From positions 2,728,001-2,792,000 of the forward strand of contig OZ244993.1 of assembly GCA_965223485.1 (NCBI GenBank): 64,000 nt of DNA, in the 5' to 3' direction. Below, one piece after another: positions 1 through 9,376 of this stretch (positions within the stretch are counted from its first letter, which is position 1; every line of letters begins with the position of its first letter). The translations under genes and the position numbers were made by a program. The stretch comes from VXPQ01 sp965223485. Its GTDB lineage: Bacteria; Bacteroidota; Rhodothermia; Rhodothermales; VXPQ01. The notes beneath the pieces are model-generated. The model was not told the DNA's origin, did no database searches, and saw nothing but the letters and a program-made list of their open reading frames with translations.

Positions 1-1
1 C

Positions 2-67
2 GTGATCAGCGAATTCGGGGAAACGCCCCATGCGGCAGTCGCCGAACAGGAAAAAGCAATGCTCTAA
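2..67 (+). CDS. C-terminal tail of an upstream gene (partial)
   Basis: An open frame runs in from the left edge and ends at a TAA three bases before the ATG of the next gene. The visible 21 residues end in AVAEQEKAML, a charged, alanine-rich helical tail of the kind that closes TPR-type proteins. That resemblance is only suggestive. The tight spacing to the outer-membrane gene that follows suggests one transcript. Too little is visible to name a function. Confidence 0.4.
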   Translation: MISEFGETPHAAVAEQEKAML

Positions 68-70
68 CCC

Positions 71-1933
71 ATGTATACGCGCTTCTCCGGCATATACGGA
101 CGATTCTTCATTCGCCGCTCAGCCTGCGTTCATGGAAACGCGGTTGCGCGTACAGGGGCATTCCGTAACGTATTCCCCACACGAAACGGATACACAACCT
201 GTTTGCTCGCACTGGCGATAGGCGTATGTACCTCTTTACCCGTCTATGCGCAGGAAACGGAAGAACCGGCTCCTGTACTTCCCGATATTACCCCGCGGGT
301 CGTGGAAATCCGGGCGGGACTGGACATTTCGTTGCCATCGCTCCAGAGACAACCGCTGATCGGGTTCAATCCACCCCCGCGCGTTGCTTCCGTTCCGGCG
401 GACCGGAGGCCCTATGCAGAAGTCTATAAACAGAAAAGCGCCGATCTTCCGGAGAGTCCGCTGGCTGCCCTGGATCCGGATCCCGTCGCGTCCCTGAGCA
501 GCGGCGCACCCGGTCGGGGTATGGCGGAAGCCGCTGCCGGGCGGTATCTGGGGCGGATGATACGTCTGCGCACCGAGTTGCCGTTATCCCGCAGCACAGC
601 TTTCCGCGCCCGCCTCGATTACGCGGGCAGCGAAGGACACTCCTCCTCCGATATACCCGAAAACATATCGGCTTCCTTCAATGCTTTCGAGGCGCTTGTC
701 GGCCTGCAACACCAGGCAAAACCGGTTTCATTCGGCCTCGATCTGGATGGTCTTGTGAACGCCCGGCGTATGTACGGCGCCGTGCCGAGCGCTGGGCGCC
801 TATTCGGCTTGCGGATGACGCCGCTGCGCAAAGGACAGGGAGGCGGCGGCGCAATATGGATCAAAACAAACGCCACGACCCGGGTAGATTTCAATGCCCG
901 CGCACGGTATAGCGTGCATTCCTGGGAAACGAATGCAAACCGCCCGGAATTTGAAGCCGGTAGCGACGAGTTTACACGAAACGAATCGGGCTGGGCGCTG
1001 GAAAGCAAACTGGCACTCCCTCTAACGAACGGCAGTGAACTCACGGGGGACGTACGCTACACGCAACTCGGTTTCGATACGGAAGAAATAAGCGACGTTT
1101 CGATGATGGACGCCGGAGCCGGAACCCGTATCCGCGTTGGTCCGCAACTTCATGCCATGGGGGGTATACGCTTCCTGACCTTTACAGATAGCGATTCGAC
1201 TTCCTCTTCCTGGATCGCACCGGAAGTCAACCTCGAGTTCTGGCTGTTGCCGGCCCTGCAACTCTATGCACGCAACGATGCGCGTGCCGAACACCGCTCC
1301 ACCGCATCCATGTACCGGGAAAACCCGTTCCTCGTGGATCGCCCGATCGTACAGCCTACCATCTATACCCTCGACATGCGGGTGGGCGGACGCATACAGG
1401 TCGGCGTAGTCGGGATTGACATGCATGGCGGCTACGCCAATGCTCCTAATTATCGCTATTTCGAGGCTGCCGGGATTGACGAATCCCGCGGATACGCACA
1501 GGGCATGATAGCAGCCCGGTACGCCGAGGCAACCATTACCTACGCCGGCGGGGACCTGTCCGTGCATCTTCCAGCAGGGTTGAGCATAGCTGCGGGGCTC
1601 ACGTTCCGCAACGGAAAACTGAAGGAACCCGACACGGATATCCCCTATTTCGGCCCGGTTACGGGACGTGGAGGCCTTTCGTGGTCATTCCGAAACGGCA
1701 GGGGCTTCCTGCAAACCACCCTGGACTATGAGGGCGCACGACACGTTACCGCCGGGAGCATGCACAAACTCGACGGCTACTTCGATGTAGACGTCAGCGC
1801 CCTGTACCCGATCACGAAACACATCGGGATACTGCTTCGCCTGGACAACATCGTTGCCGGAAACGCAGCGCGCTGGGAGCATTACGACCGGACCCCGTTC
1901 GGCATATCGCTCGGCGCCCGAACGCAATGGTAA
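71..1933 (+). CDS. Outer-membrane beta-barrel protein, TonB-receptor-like
   Basis: This 620-residue protein has a long basic N-terminal stretch, then a hydrophobic signal segment at about residues 42-60 ending in VYAQ, a proline-rich periplasmic linker to about residue 140, and then a long run of alternating polar/hydrophobic strands typical of an outer-membrane barrel. The last residue is tryptophan, which fits the aromatic terminus recognised by the BAM machinery. No plug domain with a clear TonB box is visible, so it may be a simple barrel rather than a gated receptor. It lies upstream of HU-like, SPOR, exbB and exbD genes, which suggests an envelope operon. The substrate cannot be read from the sequence. 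The long region before the signal core makes the exact start uncertain. Confidence 0.65.
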   Translation: MYTRFSGIYGRFFIRRSACVHGNAVARTGAFRNVFPTRNGYTTCLLALAIGVCTSLPVYAQETEEPAPVLPDITPRVVEIRAGLDISLPSLQRQPLIGFNPPPRVASVPADRRPYAEVYKQKSADLPESPLAALDPDPVASLSSGAPGRGMAEAAAGRYLGRMIRLRTELPLSRSTAFRARLDYAGSEGHSSSDIPENISASFNAFEALVGLQHQAKPVSFGLDLDGLVNARRMYGAVPSAGRLFGLRMTPLRKGQGGGGAIWIKTNATTRVDFNARARYSVHSWETNANRPEFEAGSDEFTRNESGWALESKLALPLTNGSELTGDVRYTQLGFDTEEISDVSMMDAGAGTRIRVGPQLHAMGGIRFLTFTDSDSTSSSWIAPEVNLEFWLLPALQLYARNDARAEHRSTASMYRENPFLVDRPIVQPTIYTLDMRVGGRIQVGVVGIDMHGGYANAPNYRYFEAAGIDESRGYAQGMIAARYAEATITYAGGDLSVHLPAGLSIAAGLTFRNGKLKEPDTDIPYFGPVTGRGGLSWSFRNGRGFLQTTLDYEGARHVTAGSMHKLDGYFDVDVSALYPITKHIGILLRLDNIVAGNAARWEHYDRTPFGISLGARTQW

Positions 1934-1947
1934 ACCGGAAGCCCTCC

Positions 1948-2154
1948 ATGCCTCAGAACGATGTTCGGGATCAGGTCAAACATGCGCTGGCGGAAATCGT
2001 CAGGGAAACGCTGACAGCCCGACAAGACATACAGGTGCCCGGCCTGGGAAGCTTTCGCGTCGTACACCATGCAGCGACGCGCATTCGCACGAAGCAGGGC
2101 GCCGTGGAGCTCATCCCCCCTCGAGACGAAATCATATTCACGCCACAGGCGTAA
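1948..2154 (+). CDS. Small HU-like DNA-binding domain protein
   Basis: About 68 residues with the HU/IHF fold signature: an N-terminal helical pair, then VPGLGSFRV, matching the conserved 'PGFGTF' turn before the DNA-binding arm, a basic arm with RIRTK, and a C-terminal strand resembling the family's 'I..P....FTP' end. It is shorter than a full HU (about 90 residues) and resembles the bacterial HU-CCDC81-type domains found next to SPOR proteins in Bacteroidota. An ATG at 1927 overlaps the previous stop, but the ATG at 1948 follows GGAAG at a normal distance, so I prefer it. Whether it binds DNA or works at the envelope is open. Confidence 0.6.
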   Translation: MPQNDVRDQVKHALAEIVRETLTARQDIQVPGLGSFRVVHHAATRIRTKQGAVELIPPRDEIIFTPQA

Positions 2155-2166
2155 TGGAGCGCGGGG

Positions 2167-3021
2167 ATGGATCTGGACCTCACCCATGAAATCGCGCGGC
2201 GCCTCGGGTCTTCGCCCGAAGCGGTGGCCCCCCTGTTAGAAGAGGTCATACAGCGCATTCGTCAAAAAACGGCGCAGGGCAAGGCAGCACGCCTCCCGGA
2301 AACCGGCATCTTCCGGGATCGCGGCGCAGGGCTTGTTTTCGAACCCGATCCCGGTTTAGCCGAAATCGTCAATGCGCCGTTTGCCGGCTTCGATTCCATT
2401 ACGCTTACACAACCGGCGCGGGTTAGCGAAACGGACAAAACTCGAAGCAGTCGGCGGCCGGGTAGAGGCATGCCCCATGCCAGTCGCAAGCGCCTGCGGA
2501 AACGTTCGCAAGGACACTTGCTGCCCGGAATCGGCATGGTCATTATCGTCGCGGTAATTGCCGCCGGCGCCTGGTTCTTGTTGTCTGATCGAACCGCAGG
2601 TCCTGCCGAACCGGATATTTCCGCCGGCGCCTCAGGAGAATCTGTACCCGGCGATGTTACCTCCCCTGAAGAGACGTTACTGCAGGAAGCCGGAACCCCT
2701 CCTCTCTTTGCCCCTCTCGCCACGAACGACACCCTCACAGCCCGTCCTGAGCTACTGCGAGGCGACGAAGATATTGACCAGACTCTCGGGGGCTATACGA
2801 TCGTCGTCTTCTCAGAAACGAACGAAGAGCGCGCCCGGAACACAGCCCAAAGCTGGCGCGAGCAGGGATTCCGAGTGATCATCCTTCCCTATATGCAAAA
2901 CGGCGCCACCCGATATCGGGTAGGCATCGGTCAGTTCGACCTCCTCGAAGAAGCGGTTCGCACACGTGATGTACTGGCGGGAGACGAACTACCCCAGGAT
3001 GCCTGGATCCTGCGTATTTAG
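2167..3021 (+). CDS. HU-like / transmembrane / SPOR domain protein
   Basis: This 284-residue protein has three visible parts. Residues 1-75 look like a degenerate HU domain with a RLPETGIF turn. A single membrane helix follows at about 120-140 after a basic stretch, which suggests an N-in topology. A C-terminal SPOR domain covers about 208-284 (start YTIVVFSETNEERA). SPOR domains bind denuded peptidoglycan at division sites. The combination of a cytoplasmic HU-like domain and a periplasmic SPOR domain is known in Bacteroidota. It directly follows another HU-like gene, so the pair probably works together. A GGAG precedes the start. Confidence 0.75.
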   Translation: MDLDLTHEIARRLGSSPEAVAPLLEEVIQRIRQKTAQGKAARLPETGIFRDRGAGLVFEPDPGLAEIVNAPFAGFDSITLTQPARVSETDKTRSSRRPGRGMPHASRKRLRKRSQGHLLPGIGMVIIVAVIAAGAWFLLSDRTAGPAEPDISAGASGESVPGDVTSPEETLLQEAGTPPLFAPLATNDTLTARPELLRGDEDIDQTLGGYTIVVFSETNEERARNTAQSWREQGFRVIILPYMQNGATRYRVGIGQFDLLEEAVRTRDVLAGDELPQDAWILRI

Positions 3022-3091
3022 CAACCGAAGTTCTATCTTTACCTGATTCGCCGCCTTACACGCTCCATCGAACCCATTTGCCGTATCCCCG

Positions 3092-3808
3092 ATGACAAAT
3101 TCTACCCTGTTGCAACCCCAACCTGTTACCTTGCCCGCCGACACCCTGGCGAATCTGTCGCAAGCCGCCGGACCGGAACAGATCAGCCTGCTGGATACCC
3201 TCATACTGGGCGGGTGGATCATGATTCCGATCTTCCTCCTTTCCTTTGTCGCCATCTACCTGTTCGTCGAACGGCTCGTAACGATCCGCAAGGCGAAAAC
3301 CGACCCAGAGGCGCTGACCCGGCGCGTACGCGACTATGTCCAGGGTGGGGACGTCAAAGGCGCCATGGGGTACTGCGAATCCCGAGACAAACCTGTCGCG
3401 CGTATTCTTCGCCACGGGCTGGAGCGGCTTGGACGGCCCATATCCGAGATCCAGGATGCCGTCCAGGCACAGGGCAAGCACGAAACCTTCGAGCTGGAGA
3501 AACGCACCGAACTTCTTGCGAGCATTGCAGGCATTGCGCCGATGCTTGGCTTTCTCGGAACGGTAACCGGAATGATTCAGGCCTTTCAGGAAATTCAGGC
3601 TCTCGAAGGCAACGTGAATCCGAGCGTGCTGGCCGGCGGCATATGGGAAGCGTTGCTGACGACAGCGGCAGGGCTGGTTGTCGGTATCCTCGCCTTTTTC
3701 TTCTACAACTTTCTCCTGTCGAAAATCCGGCGGCTCGTAAACGACATGGAACGTTCGGCCACCGACTTTATCGACCTGTTGCAGGAACCTGCGCCGCCGG
3801 GAAAATAA
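3092..3808 (+). CDS. exbB: MotA/TolQ/ExbB proton channel family protein
   Basis: This 238-residue inner-membrane protein has three hydrophobic segments (about residues 40-60, 150-170 and 190-215) and the family core GIAPMLGFLGTVTGMIQAF followed by a GGIWEALLTTAAGL helix. ExbB/TolQ proteins form the pentameric part of the proton-driven motor that energises TonB-dependent uptake or Tol-Pal. It is followed after about 100 bases by the matching ExbD gene, but no TonB gene is in the window. The sequence alone does not separate ExbB from TolQ. The partner and the nearby barrel favour the ExbB role. Confidence 0.9.
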   Translation: MTNSTLLQPQPVTLPADTLANLSQAAGPEQISLLDTLILGGWIMIPIFLLSFVAIYLFVERLVTIRKAKTDPEALTRRVRDYVQGGDVKGAMGYCESRDKPVARILRHGLERLGRPISEIQDAVQAQGKHETFELEKRTELLASIAGIAPMLGFLGTVTGMIQAFQEIQALEGNVNPSVLAGGIWEALLTTAAGLVVGILAFFFYNFLLSKIRRLVNDMERSATDFIDLLQEPAPPGK

Positions 3809-3913
3809 TCCGGCAAACGACACCCTCCGCTCGGTACTGCCCCATGCATTCCGCACATTGATTTCGCAGGGTCCACGGCCGTTGCCGCAAGCCCGACATA
3901 TCCAACCGGGACC

Positions 3914-4315
3914 ATGAACTTCAACTTCTCCAGCAACAACAAACCGCTTTCGACCTACAGCCTGGCGGGACTCACGGATATCGTGTTGCTCTTGCTCGTC
4001 TTTTTTCTCCTGACGTCGAATTTCATTCCCCAGTTCGGTATTCAGGTGAATCTGCCGCAGGCCGAAACCTCCGCCCCGATGGACGACCAGTACGTCTCGG
4101 TGGCCATTACTGCAGATGGCCAATATTACGTAAATCAAAATCTGATCCCGCGTGAGCAGTTGGCGGACGCCCTGCGCGAAGCGAAAGGGGATCGACCCAC
4201 TCTTGTCCTGCGCGCCGACGAAGAAGCGACCGTGGCGCAATTCGCACTCGTGGCGAACCTCGCGCGCGCACTGGACCTCCGCGTGCTCATGGCTACGGAA
4301 CGCGGTCGTCCGTAA
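3914..4315 (+). CDS. exbD: ExbD/TolR biopolymer transport protein
   Basis: This 133-residue protein has a short cytoplasmic N-terminus, a single membrane helix (LTDIVLLLLVFFLLTS) carrying the essential aspartate in the 'LTDIVL' motif, and a periplasmic domain containing the family's 'VLRADEEATVAQF' segment. It is the proton-translocating partner of ExbB just upstream. A GGGA lies just before the ATG. The 105-base gap from exbB contains no other gene. The length is normal for the family. Confidence 0.9.
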   Translation: MNFNFSSNNKPLSTYSLAGLTDIVLLLLVFFLLTSNFIPQFGIQVNLPQAETSAPMDDQYVSVAITADGQYYVNQNLIPREQLADALREAKGDRPTLVLRADEEATVAQFALVANLARALDLRVLMATERGRP

Positions 4316-4454
4316 TCTCCCTGTCTTTCGGCCGTGATTTTCCACACGGCATGCTTCTTGCCTCAATCCCCGCAAAACACAAAACCCCCACTGTCTTCCG
4401 ATTTGTTGCTTCGTACCTATACTTCGTATCGATCCAGATTCCCTTACCTACCCC

Positions 4455-5005
4455 ATGCTCCGCAAACTGATTCTTATTGCCGTGCTGGCGGGAGTGTCCA
4501 GTATCTGGACTGCGTATGCCCAACAACCCGTACGCATCGTACGCGGACAGGTCCTTGATGCACAGACGGGGGAATCCCTGCCGTCCGCCAACATACGGAT
4601 CGAGGGGACCTACCGGGGCACCATCACCAATGCCGAGGGCGTTTTCGAAATAGCTATCCAGGAAGTGCCCGCCGATCTCGTATTCAGGTACATCGGCTAC
4701 GAAACGCAGCGGCGCACCATTACGGACCGGTCTGTGGAGCAGATCGAAATCCGCATGCAGCAGACCACCTACCAGATGCCCGAACTCGTCGTTACGGACG
4801 AGAACCCCGCCATCGGGATCATGCGCTGCGTCATCGACCGGAAACAGGAGCGCAGAGCCTTGCTCTCGTCATACGCTTCGGAAGCCTATACCCGGTTCAC
4901 CGTATCGAACGATACGAGTATCGTCGCCATCATCGAAACGCTCAGCGAGGTCTTCTGGGACAAGGAGCAAGGGATGCGCGAACTGATCAAATCGCGGCGG
5001 CAAAC
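4455..5005 (+). repeat. Direct repeat, first copy (5' part of DUF5686 gene 1)
   Basis: The first 551 bases of this gene align without gaps to 6944-7494, with roughly 30 mismatches by hand count (about 94 percent identity). Identity falls sharply just after the RRQT codons, so the similarity is a block rather than a gradual decline. Confidence 0.85.
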
Positions 5006-6887
5006 ACTAAACCTCGGTACGGAACTGACCCTGGACATGCCCGCAGTGCTGCTCATGGCCAACCTCTATGACGATAATATCCCGCTGCTGGATCACAATT
5101 TTGCGGGCGTAACACACCCGGATGCGCTCGACATATATCGCTTCTCGCCACAGGGCACACGCCTTATGGACGATCGCCTTGTGTATGACATTTCGGTTGC
5201 GCCGAAAAGCCGACTGAGCACCGCTTTTTCCGGGGAGATTTCGGTCCTTGCCGACGAATGCGCACTGCTTGAAGTCGCGCTCGAGCCGGGGGAAGCTTTT
5301 CTGTTTCCACCTCCGATCACCGGCATAGACATCACGCTCCACCAGCAATACGACTCCTTTGACGGAAGCCCATGGCTTCCGATCGATTTTCGATCCGATT
5401 TCGAATTAGGCATATCCTTTGGTCCGCTCTTGTCTTTTCCGACGTTCAAAGCGAGGCAGCTCTCCCGCATAACCAACTACGAGATAGAAGCAACGCTCCC
5501 GGATTCGCTCTATGCCGAAGAAAAACGTCTCGGCATAGATCAGGAATCCATCGCCGCCGATACGCTGTTGGACCGCGCAGGCATTGCCGTGCCGCTCGAC
5601 GAACCGGAGCGGGTAGCTTACGCCGGAATAGACAGTACGCTGACCCTCGAAAAGGCCTTTGCCCCCTCTGGATTTTTGACACATTTCGGCCCCGGAATGA
5701 GCGAAAACGGGGCTGGGGAGGGAACCGGCTTCCTCGCGAAAATAAGCCAACCCATACCAGGCGTGCGCCCGCGGCTCCGCTTCAACCGCGCGGAAGGATT
5801 TTCCCCCGGGCTGGCCGTGGAAGTTGAACTGGGGCGCCTGGATATCGAGAGCCACGGGAGGTGGAGCCATGGGCGATGGAGCCGCAAGCTCGGACAGCCA
5901 TGGACCTATGGAGTCAGGGGCAGCGTCGGCTTGGGGCCCGAGAAACGCAAGACCCTCGGCGTATCGTATTTCAACGGAATCGAAAGCCGTTTCGGAGGCG
6001 AAACCGGATACGAATTGATCATATCCCCAGCCACCATATACAGTCTTTTCGGGAGCGGGGATTATTCCGACCATCTTCGCAACCGGCGCATAAGCGCGTT
6101 CGGAAGGTACCGCAAGGAACGTTTCAGCATCGGGCTCTCCGCATCGCGCGAGATGCCCGCTCCGGTCGAGGCCATTACCGCCTACGATCTCTTCGCCAAA
6201 CCGGGCGCTCCCCGGCCGAATCCTCCAGTTTCCGACCGCAGGTTGCATTCGGTTGCGCTGACCGGATCTTATTCTTTCTTCGGCATGGCGGACTCCACGA
6301 TGATCGTTCCCCGTTTTTTGATACGCAGCGCTACTCTGGGAGTCGAATACGGGAAACTGGAAGGCATGAAGAATGCCTATGTACGCCTTAACGGCAACAT
6401 CTCCTGGAGTTTCGACACTTTTTTCTCGCGACGGCCTTTCCCGAACACACTCACTATTCGCCTGAAGGGAGGCACCCGCCTCGGAGATTTGCCCATTCAT
6501 CGTTTCGGGACGATATCCGGCAGTATAGGAAGCATGCGAGCCTTCGGCACGCTGCATACGCAGATCGGACGTCCGTACGAAGGCGACCGGTATGTCGGAT
6601 TCTTCTGGGAGCATAATTTTCGAACGATACCCTTCGAATTACTCGGCCTGCATGGTCTGGCGAGGCGAGGCTACGGCGTCATCGTCGGCGGAGGCCACGC
6701 CCGGACCTATGTATCGCCCTCTCCCCTCGTCGAACGGCCCGATCTTCATCTCTCCCCGGATGGAATGCACCACGAAATAACCGTTTCGCTGAACGGCGTT
6801 CTGGGCATTTTTCGCGTATCTTTCGCTCGCCGGCTCGACAGGCCGGGCCATAGCATCGGCATTGGCCTGGGCGCATCTTTTTTGTAG
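4455..6887 (+). CDS. Carboxypeptidase-regulatory-like / DUF5686 outer-membrane protein, copy 1
   Basis: This 810-residue protein starts with a signal peptide (about residues 1-22, ending AYAQ). A CarboxypepD_reg-like beta-sandwich follows at about 27-112 (RGQVLDAQTGESLPSA, then FRYIGYETQ). The rest resembles the DUF5686 family, whose C-terminal half is a predicted outer-membrane barrel ending near a terminal leucine. The role of this family is not established; an outer-membrane transport or assembly role is inferred. It is followed 56 bases later by a paralogue with an almost identical first 180 residues and a diverged barrel. The two share the start context and orientation and are probably co-transcribed. 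Confidence 0.75.
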   Translation: MLRKLILIAVLAGVSSIWTAYAQQPVRIVRGQVLDAQTGESLPSANIRIEGTYRGTITNAEGVFEIAIQEVPADLVFRYIGYETQRRTITDRSVEQIEIRMQQTTYQMPELVVTDENPAIGIMRCVIDRKQERRALLSSYASEAYTRFTVSNDTSIVAIIETLSEVFWDKEQGMRELIKSRRQTLNLGTELTLDMPAVLLMANLYDDNIPLLDHNFAGVTHPDALDIYRFSPQGTRLMDDRLVYDISVAPKSRLSTAFSGEISVLADECALLEVALEPGEAFLFPPPITGIDITLHQQYDSFDGSPWLPIDFRSDFELGISFGPLLSFPTFKARQLSRITNYEIEATLPDSLYAEEKRLGIDQESIAADTLLDRAGIAVPLDEPERVAYAGIDSTLTLEKAFAPSGFLTHFGPGMSENGAGEGTGFLAKISQPIPGVRPRLRFNRAEGFSPGLAVEVELGRLDIESHGRWSHGRWSRKLGQPWTYGVRGSVGLGPEKRKTLGVSYFNGIESRFGGETGYELIISPATIYSLFGSGDYSDHLRNRRISAFGRYRKERFSIGLSASREMPAPVEAITAYDLFAKPGAPRPNPPVSDRRLHSVALTGSYSFFGMADSTMIVPRFLIRSATLGVEYGKLEGMKNAYVRLNGNISWSFDTFFSRRPFPNTLTIRLKGGTRLGDLPIHRFGTISGSIGSMRAFGTLHTQIGRPYEGDRYVGFFWEHNFRTIPFELLGLHGLARRGYGVIVGGGHARTYVSPSPLVERPDLHLSPDGMHHEITVSLNGVLGIFRVSFARRLDRPGHSIGIGLGASFL

Positions 6888-6943
6888 ATCATTAAGGATT
6901 CCGTCCGCACACCATCGATCCGGAGACTCTTACCTGATTCCCT

Positions 6944-7494
6944 ATGCTCCGCAAACTGATTTTTATTGCCATGCTGGCGGGAGTGTCCAGTATCTGGACC
7001 GCCCATGCCCAGCAACCCGTGCACATCGTACGCGGACAGGTCCTTGACGCGCAGACGGGAGAATCCCTGCCGTCCGCCAACATACGGATCGAGGGAACGT
7101 ACCGGGGCACCATCACCAATGCCGACGGCGTCTTCGAAATAGCCATCCGGGAAGTGCCCGCCGATCTCGTATTCAGGTACATCGGCTACGAAACGCAGCG
7201 GCGCACCATTACGGACCGGTCCATGCAACGAATCGAAGTCCGCATGCAGCAGACCACCTACCAGATGCCCGAACTCGTCGTTACGGACGAGAATCCCGCC
7301 ATCGGGATCATGCGCTGCGTCATCGACCGGAAACAGGAGCAAAGGGCCTTGCTCTCGTCGTATGCCTCGGAAGCCTATACCCGGTTCACCGTATCGAACG
7401 ATACGAGTATCGTCGCCATCATCGAAACGCTCAGCGAGGTCTTCTGGGACAAGGAGCAAGGGATGCGCGAACTGATCAAATCGCGGCGGCAAAC
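6944..7494 (+). repeat. Direct repeat, second copy (5' part of DUF5686 gene 2)
   Basis: This is the partner of 4455-5005, offset by 2489 bases and ungapped over 551 bases. Most differences are silent or conservative. It marks a tandem gene duplication whose front has stayed or been kept uniform. Confidence 0.85.
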
Positions 7495-9349
7495 CTCGAA
7501 CCTGGGTATAGAACTGACCGATTACTTACCGGCAGCGCTGTTTGTGGCCAATCTCTACGACGACGATATACCGCTGGTAGGGTACAATTTTGTGGGCGTA
7601 ACACACCCGGATGCGTTCGACATATACCGCTTCTCCCTACAGGGCACGCGCCTTATAGACGATCTCCTTGTGTATGACATTACGGTTGCGCCGAAAAGCC
7701 GACTGAATACCGCTTTTTCCGGAGAAATTGCGGTCCTTGCCGACGAATGCGCGCTCCTTGAGGTCGCGCTGGAGCCGGGAGAAGCCTTTCTGTTTCCGCC
7801 TCCGGTCACCGGCATAGCCGTCACGCTCTACCAGCAGTATGACTCCTTCGACGGAAGCGCATGGCTCCCGGTCGATTTTCGATCCGATCTTGGCGTCGAT
7901 ATATCCTTTGGCCCCCTCCTGACATTTCCAACCTTCAAGATCAGGCAAGTCTCCCGAATCACCGATTACCGGATAGAAGCGGTTCTTCCGGATTCGCTCT
8001 ATGCCGAGGGGAAACGCCTTGGCATAGACCAGGAGGCCATCGCCGCCGACACACTGCTGGATCGCGCAGGCGTCGCCGTGCCGTTCGACGAACCCGAGCG
8101 GGTAGCCTATGCCGGAATAGATAGCACTATGACGCTCGACAAGGCGTTCGAACCGACCGGTTTACTGATGCGTCTTCCCGGCCAGACAGACGTACAGGCA
8201 AGCGAAAACGGCGAAACGAAAGAAACGAGTTCTTTATCGGGATTCGTTTCCGGAAATGAGTGGGTGCAACCTCGTTTGCGCTTCAACCGCGTGGAAGGAT
8301 TCCACGGAGGTTTGTCCGCGGAATACGAATCGGAGCGTCTGTATATAGAGGGCGGTGGCGGTTGGAGCCGCAAATTGGAAGACCCATGGTCTTACAATAT
8401 CTCGGGTGGGGTCCGGATCGGACCCGAACAACATGGTTTCATCGGTGCATCTTACTTCCACGGGGTAGAGTCCCGTTTCCGATCGCAACGGTACGGCGCC
8501 TCGTATGCTTCCCTGTACAGTCTTTTCGGGGGCAGAGATTATTTCGACTATCTTCGCAACCGGCGAGTGGGCATATCCGGGGGATACGATCGGAATCGCT
8601 TGCAAATCACGCTTGCGGCGCAACGCGAAATGCCCGAATCGGTCGAAGCCGTCACCGCCTACGATCTTTTTGGCAAACCGGGCGAGCCTCGCCCGAATCC
8701 ACAAGTTCCGAACCGGGAGGTACTATCGACTTCGGCCACCATCAGGTACGGAGACCCCGTAGGCATAATGATGAATCTGTTTGGGGGACGTTACGCCGAA
8801 CTGGAAATAGAACGTGGTAAAGTCGAAAGCGCCAATGAGGGATACACACGCCTCGCCACAAATATCCAATGGGCCTTTCCGACTTTTTTCTCCCGGAGGC
8901 TTCTGCCGAACGTCCTGTCCGTCCATTTCACAGCGGGCGCCCGCCTCGGGGATTTGCCCATTCAGCGGTTTGGAATCATAGACGGCAGCTTTGGGAACAT
9001 CCTTTTCTTCGGCTCACTGCGTACACTGATCGGGCGTCCGTACGAGGGCGACCGGTATGCCGGATTCTTCTGGGAACACAATTTTCAAACAACACCCTTC
9101 GAATTGCTTGGCCTACAGGGTCTGGCGAGGCGAGGCTATGGCGTCATCCTCGGCGGAGCCCACGCCCGGACCTGGATATCGCCCTCCCCCTTTGTCGAAC
9201 AGCCCGATTTTCACCTTACTTCAGAGGGGATGCATCATGAAATAACCGTTTCGCTGAACGGTATTTTCGGTTTCTTGCGCATCGGTTTTTCCCGCAGGCT
9301 CGATAAACCCGACCACAGTATCGGCGTCAGCCTGAAGCAATTTCTTTAA
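6944..9349 (+). CDS. Carboxypeptidase-regulatory-like / DUF5686 outer-membrane protein, copy 2
   Basis: This 801-residue paralogue of the preceding gene has the same order: signal peptide ending AHAQ, CarboxypepD_reg-like domain at about 27-112, then the long DUF5686 region with a predicted barrel. The first 184 residues are nearly identical to copy 1. The middle and C-terminal parts keep short shared blocks (YDLFGKPGEPRPNP, GRPYEGDRY, ELLGLQGLARRGYGV) separated by variable stretches, as expected if conserved strands alternate with diverging loops. It converges with the ATPase gene on the other strand 27 bases downstream. Function is unknown beyond an outer-membrane location. Confidence 0.75.
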   Translation: MLRKLIFIAMLAGVSSIWTAHAQQPVHIVRGQVLDAQTGESLPSANIRIEGTYRGTITNADGVFEIAIREVPADLVFRYIGYETQRRTITDRSMQRIEVRMQQTTYQMPELVVTDENPAIGIMRCVIDRKQEQRALLSSYASEAYTRFTVSNDTSIVAIIETLSEVFWDKEQGMRELIKSRRQTSNLGIELTDYLPAALFVANLYDDDIPLVGYNFVGVTHPDAFDIYRFSLQGTRLIDDLLVYDITVAPKSRLNTAFSGEIAVLADECALLEVALEPGEAFLFPPPVTGIAVTLYQQYDSFDGSAWLPVDFRSDLGVDISFGPLLTFPTFKIRQVSRITDYRIEAVLPDSLYAEGKRLGIDQEAIAADTLLDRAGVAVPFDEPERVAYAGIDSTMTLDKAFEPTGLLMRLPGQTDVQASENGETKETSSLSGFVSGNEWVQPRLRFNRVEGFHGGLSAEYESERLYIEGGGGWSRKLEDPWSYNISGGVRIGPEQHGFIGASYFHGVESRFRSQRYGASYASLYSLFGGRDYFDYLRNRRVGISGGYDRNRLQITLAAQREMPESVEAVTAYDLFGKPGEPRPNPQVPNREVLSTSATIRYGDPVGIMMNLFGGRYAELEIERGKVESANEGYTRLATNIQWAFPTFFSRRLLPNVLSVHFTAGARLGDLPIQRFGIIDGSFGNILFFGSLRTLIGRPYEGDRYAGFFWEHNFQTTPFELLGLQGLARRGYGVILGGAHARTWISPSPFVEQPDFHLTSEGMHHEITVSLNGIFGFLRIGFSRRLDKPDHSIGVSLKQFL

Positions 9350-9376
9350 ACGAAAGGGGCCTTCAAAAACCCCTCC

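Noticed and set aside
3056..4375. A 439-residue open frame on the - strand across exbB and exbD
   Set aside because: It is antisense to two clearly recognised genes, and its sequence has no family sense; long antisense frames are common in GC-rich DNA.
9350..9376. Bidirectional terminator between the second DUF5686 gene and comM
   Set aside because: Only a 5-base stem with a long loop and no proper T-run is present.
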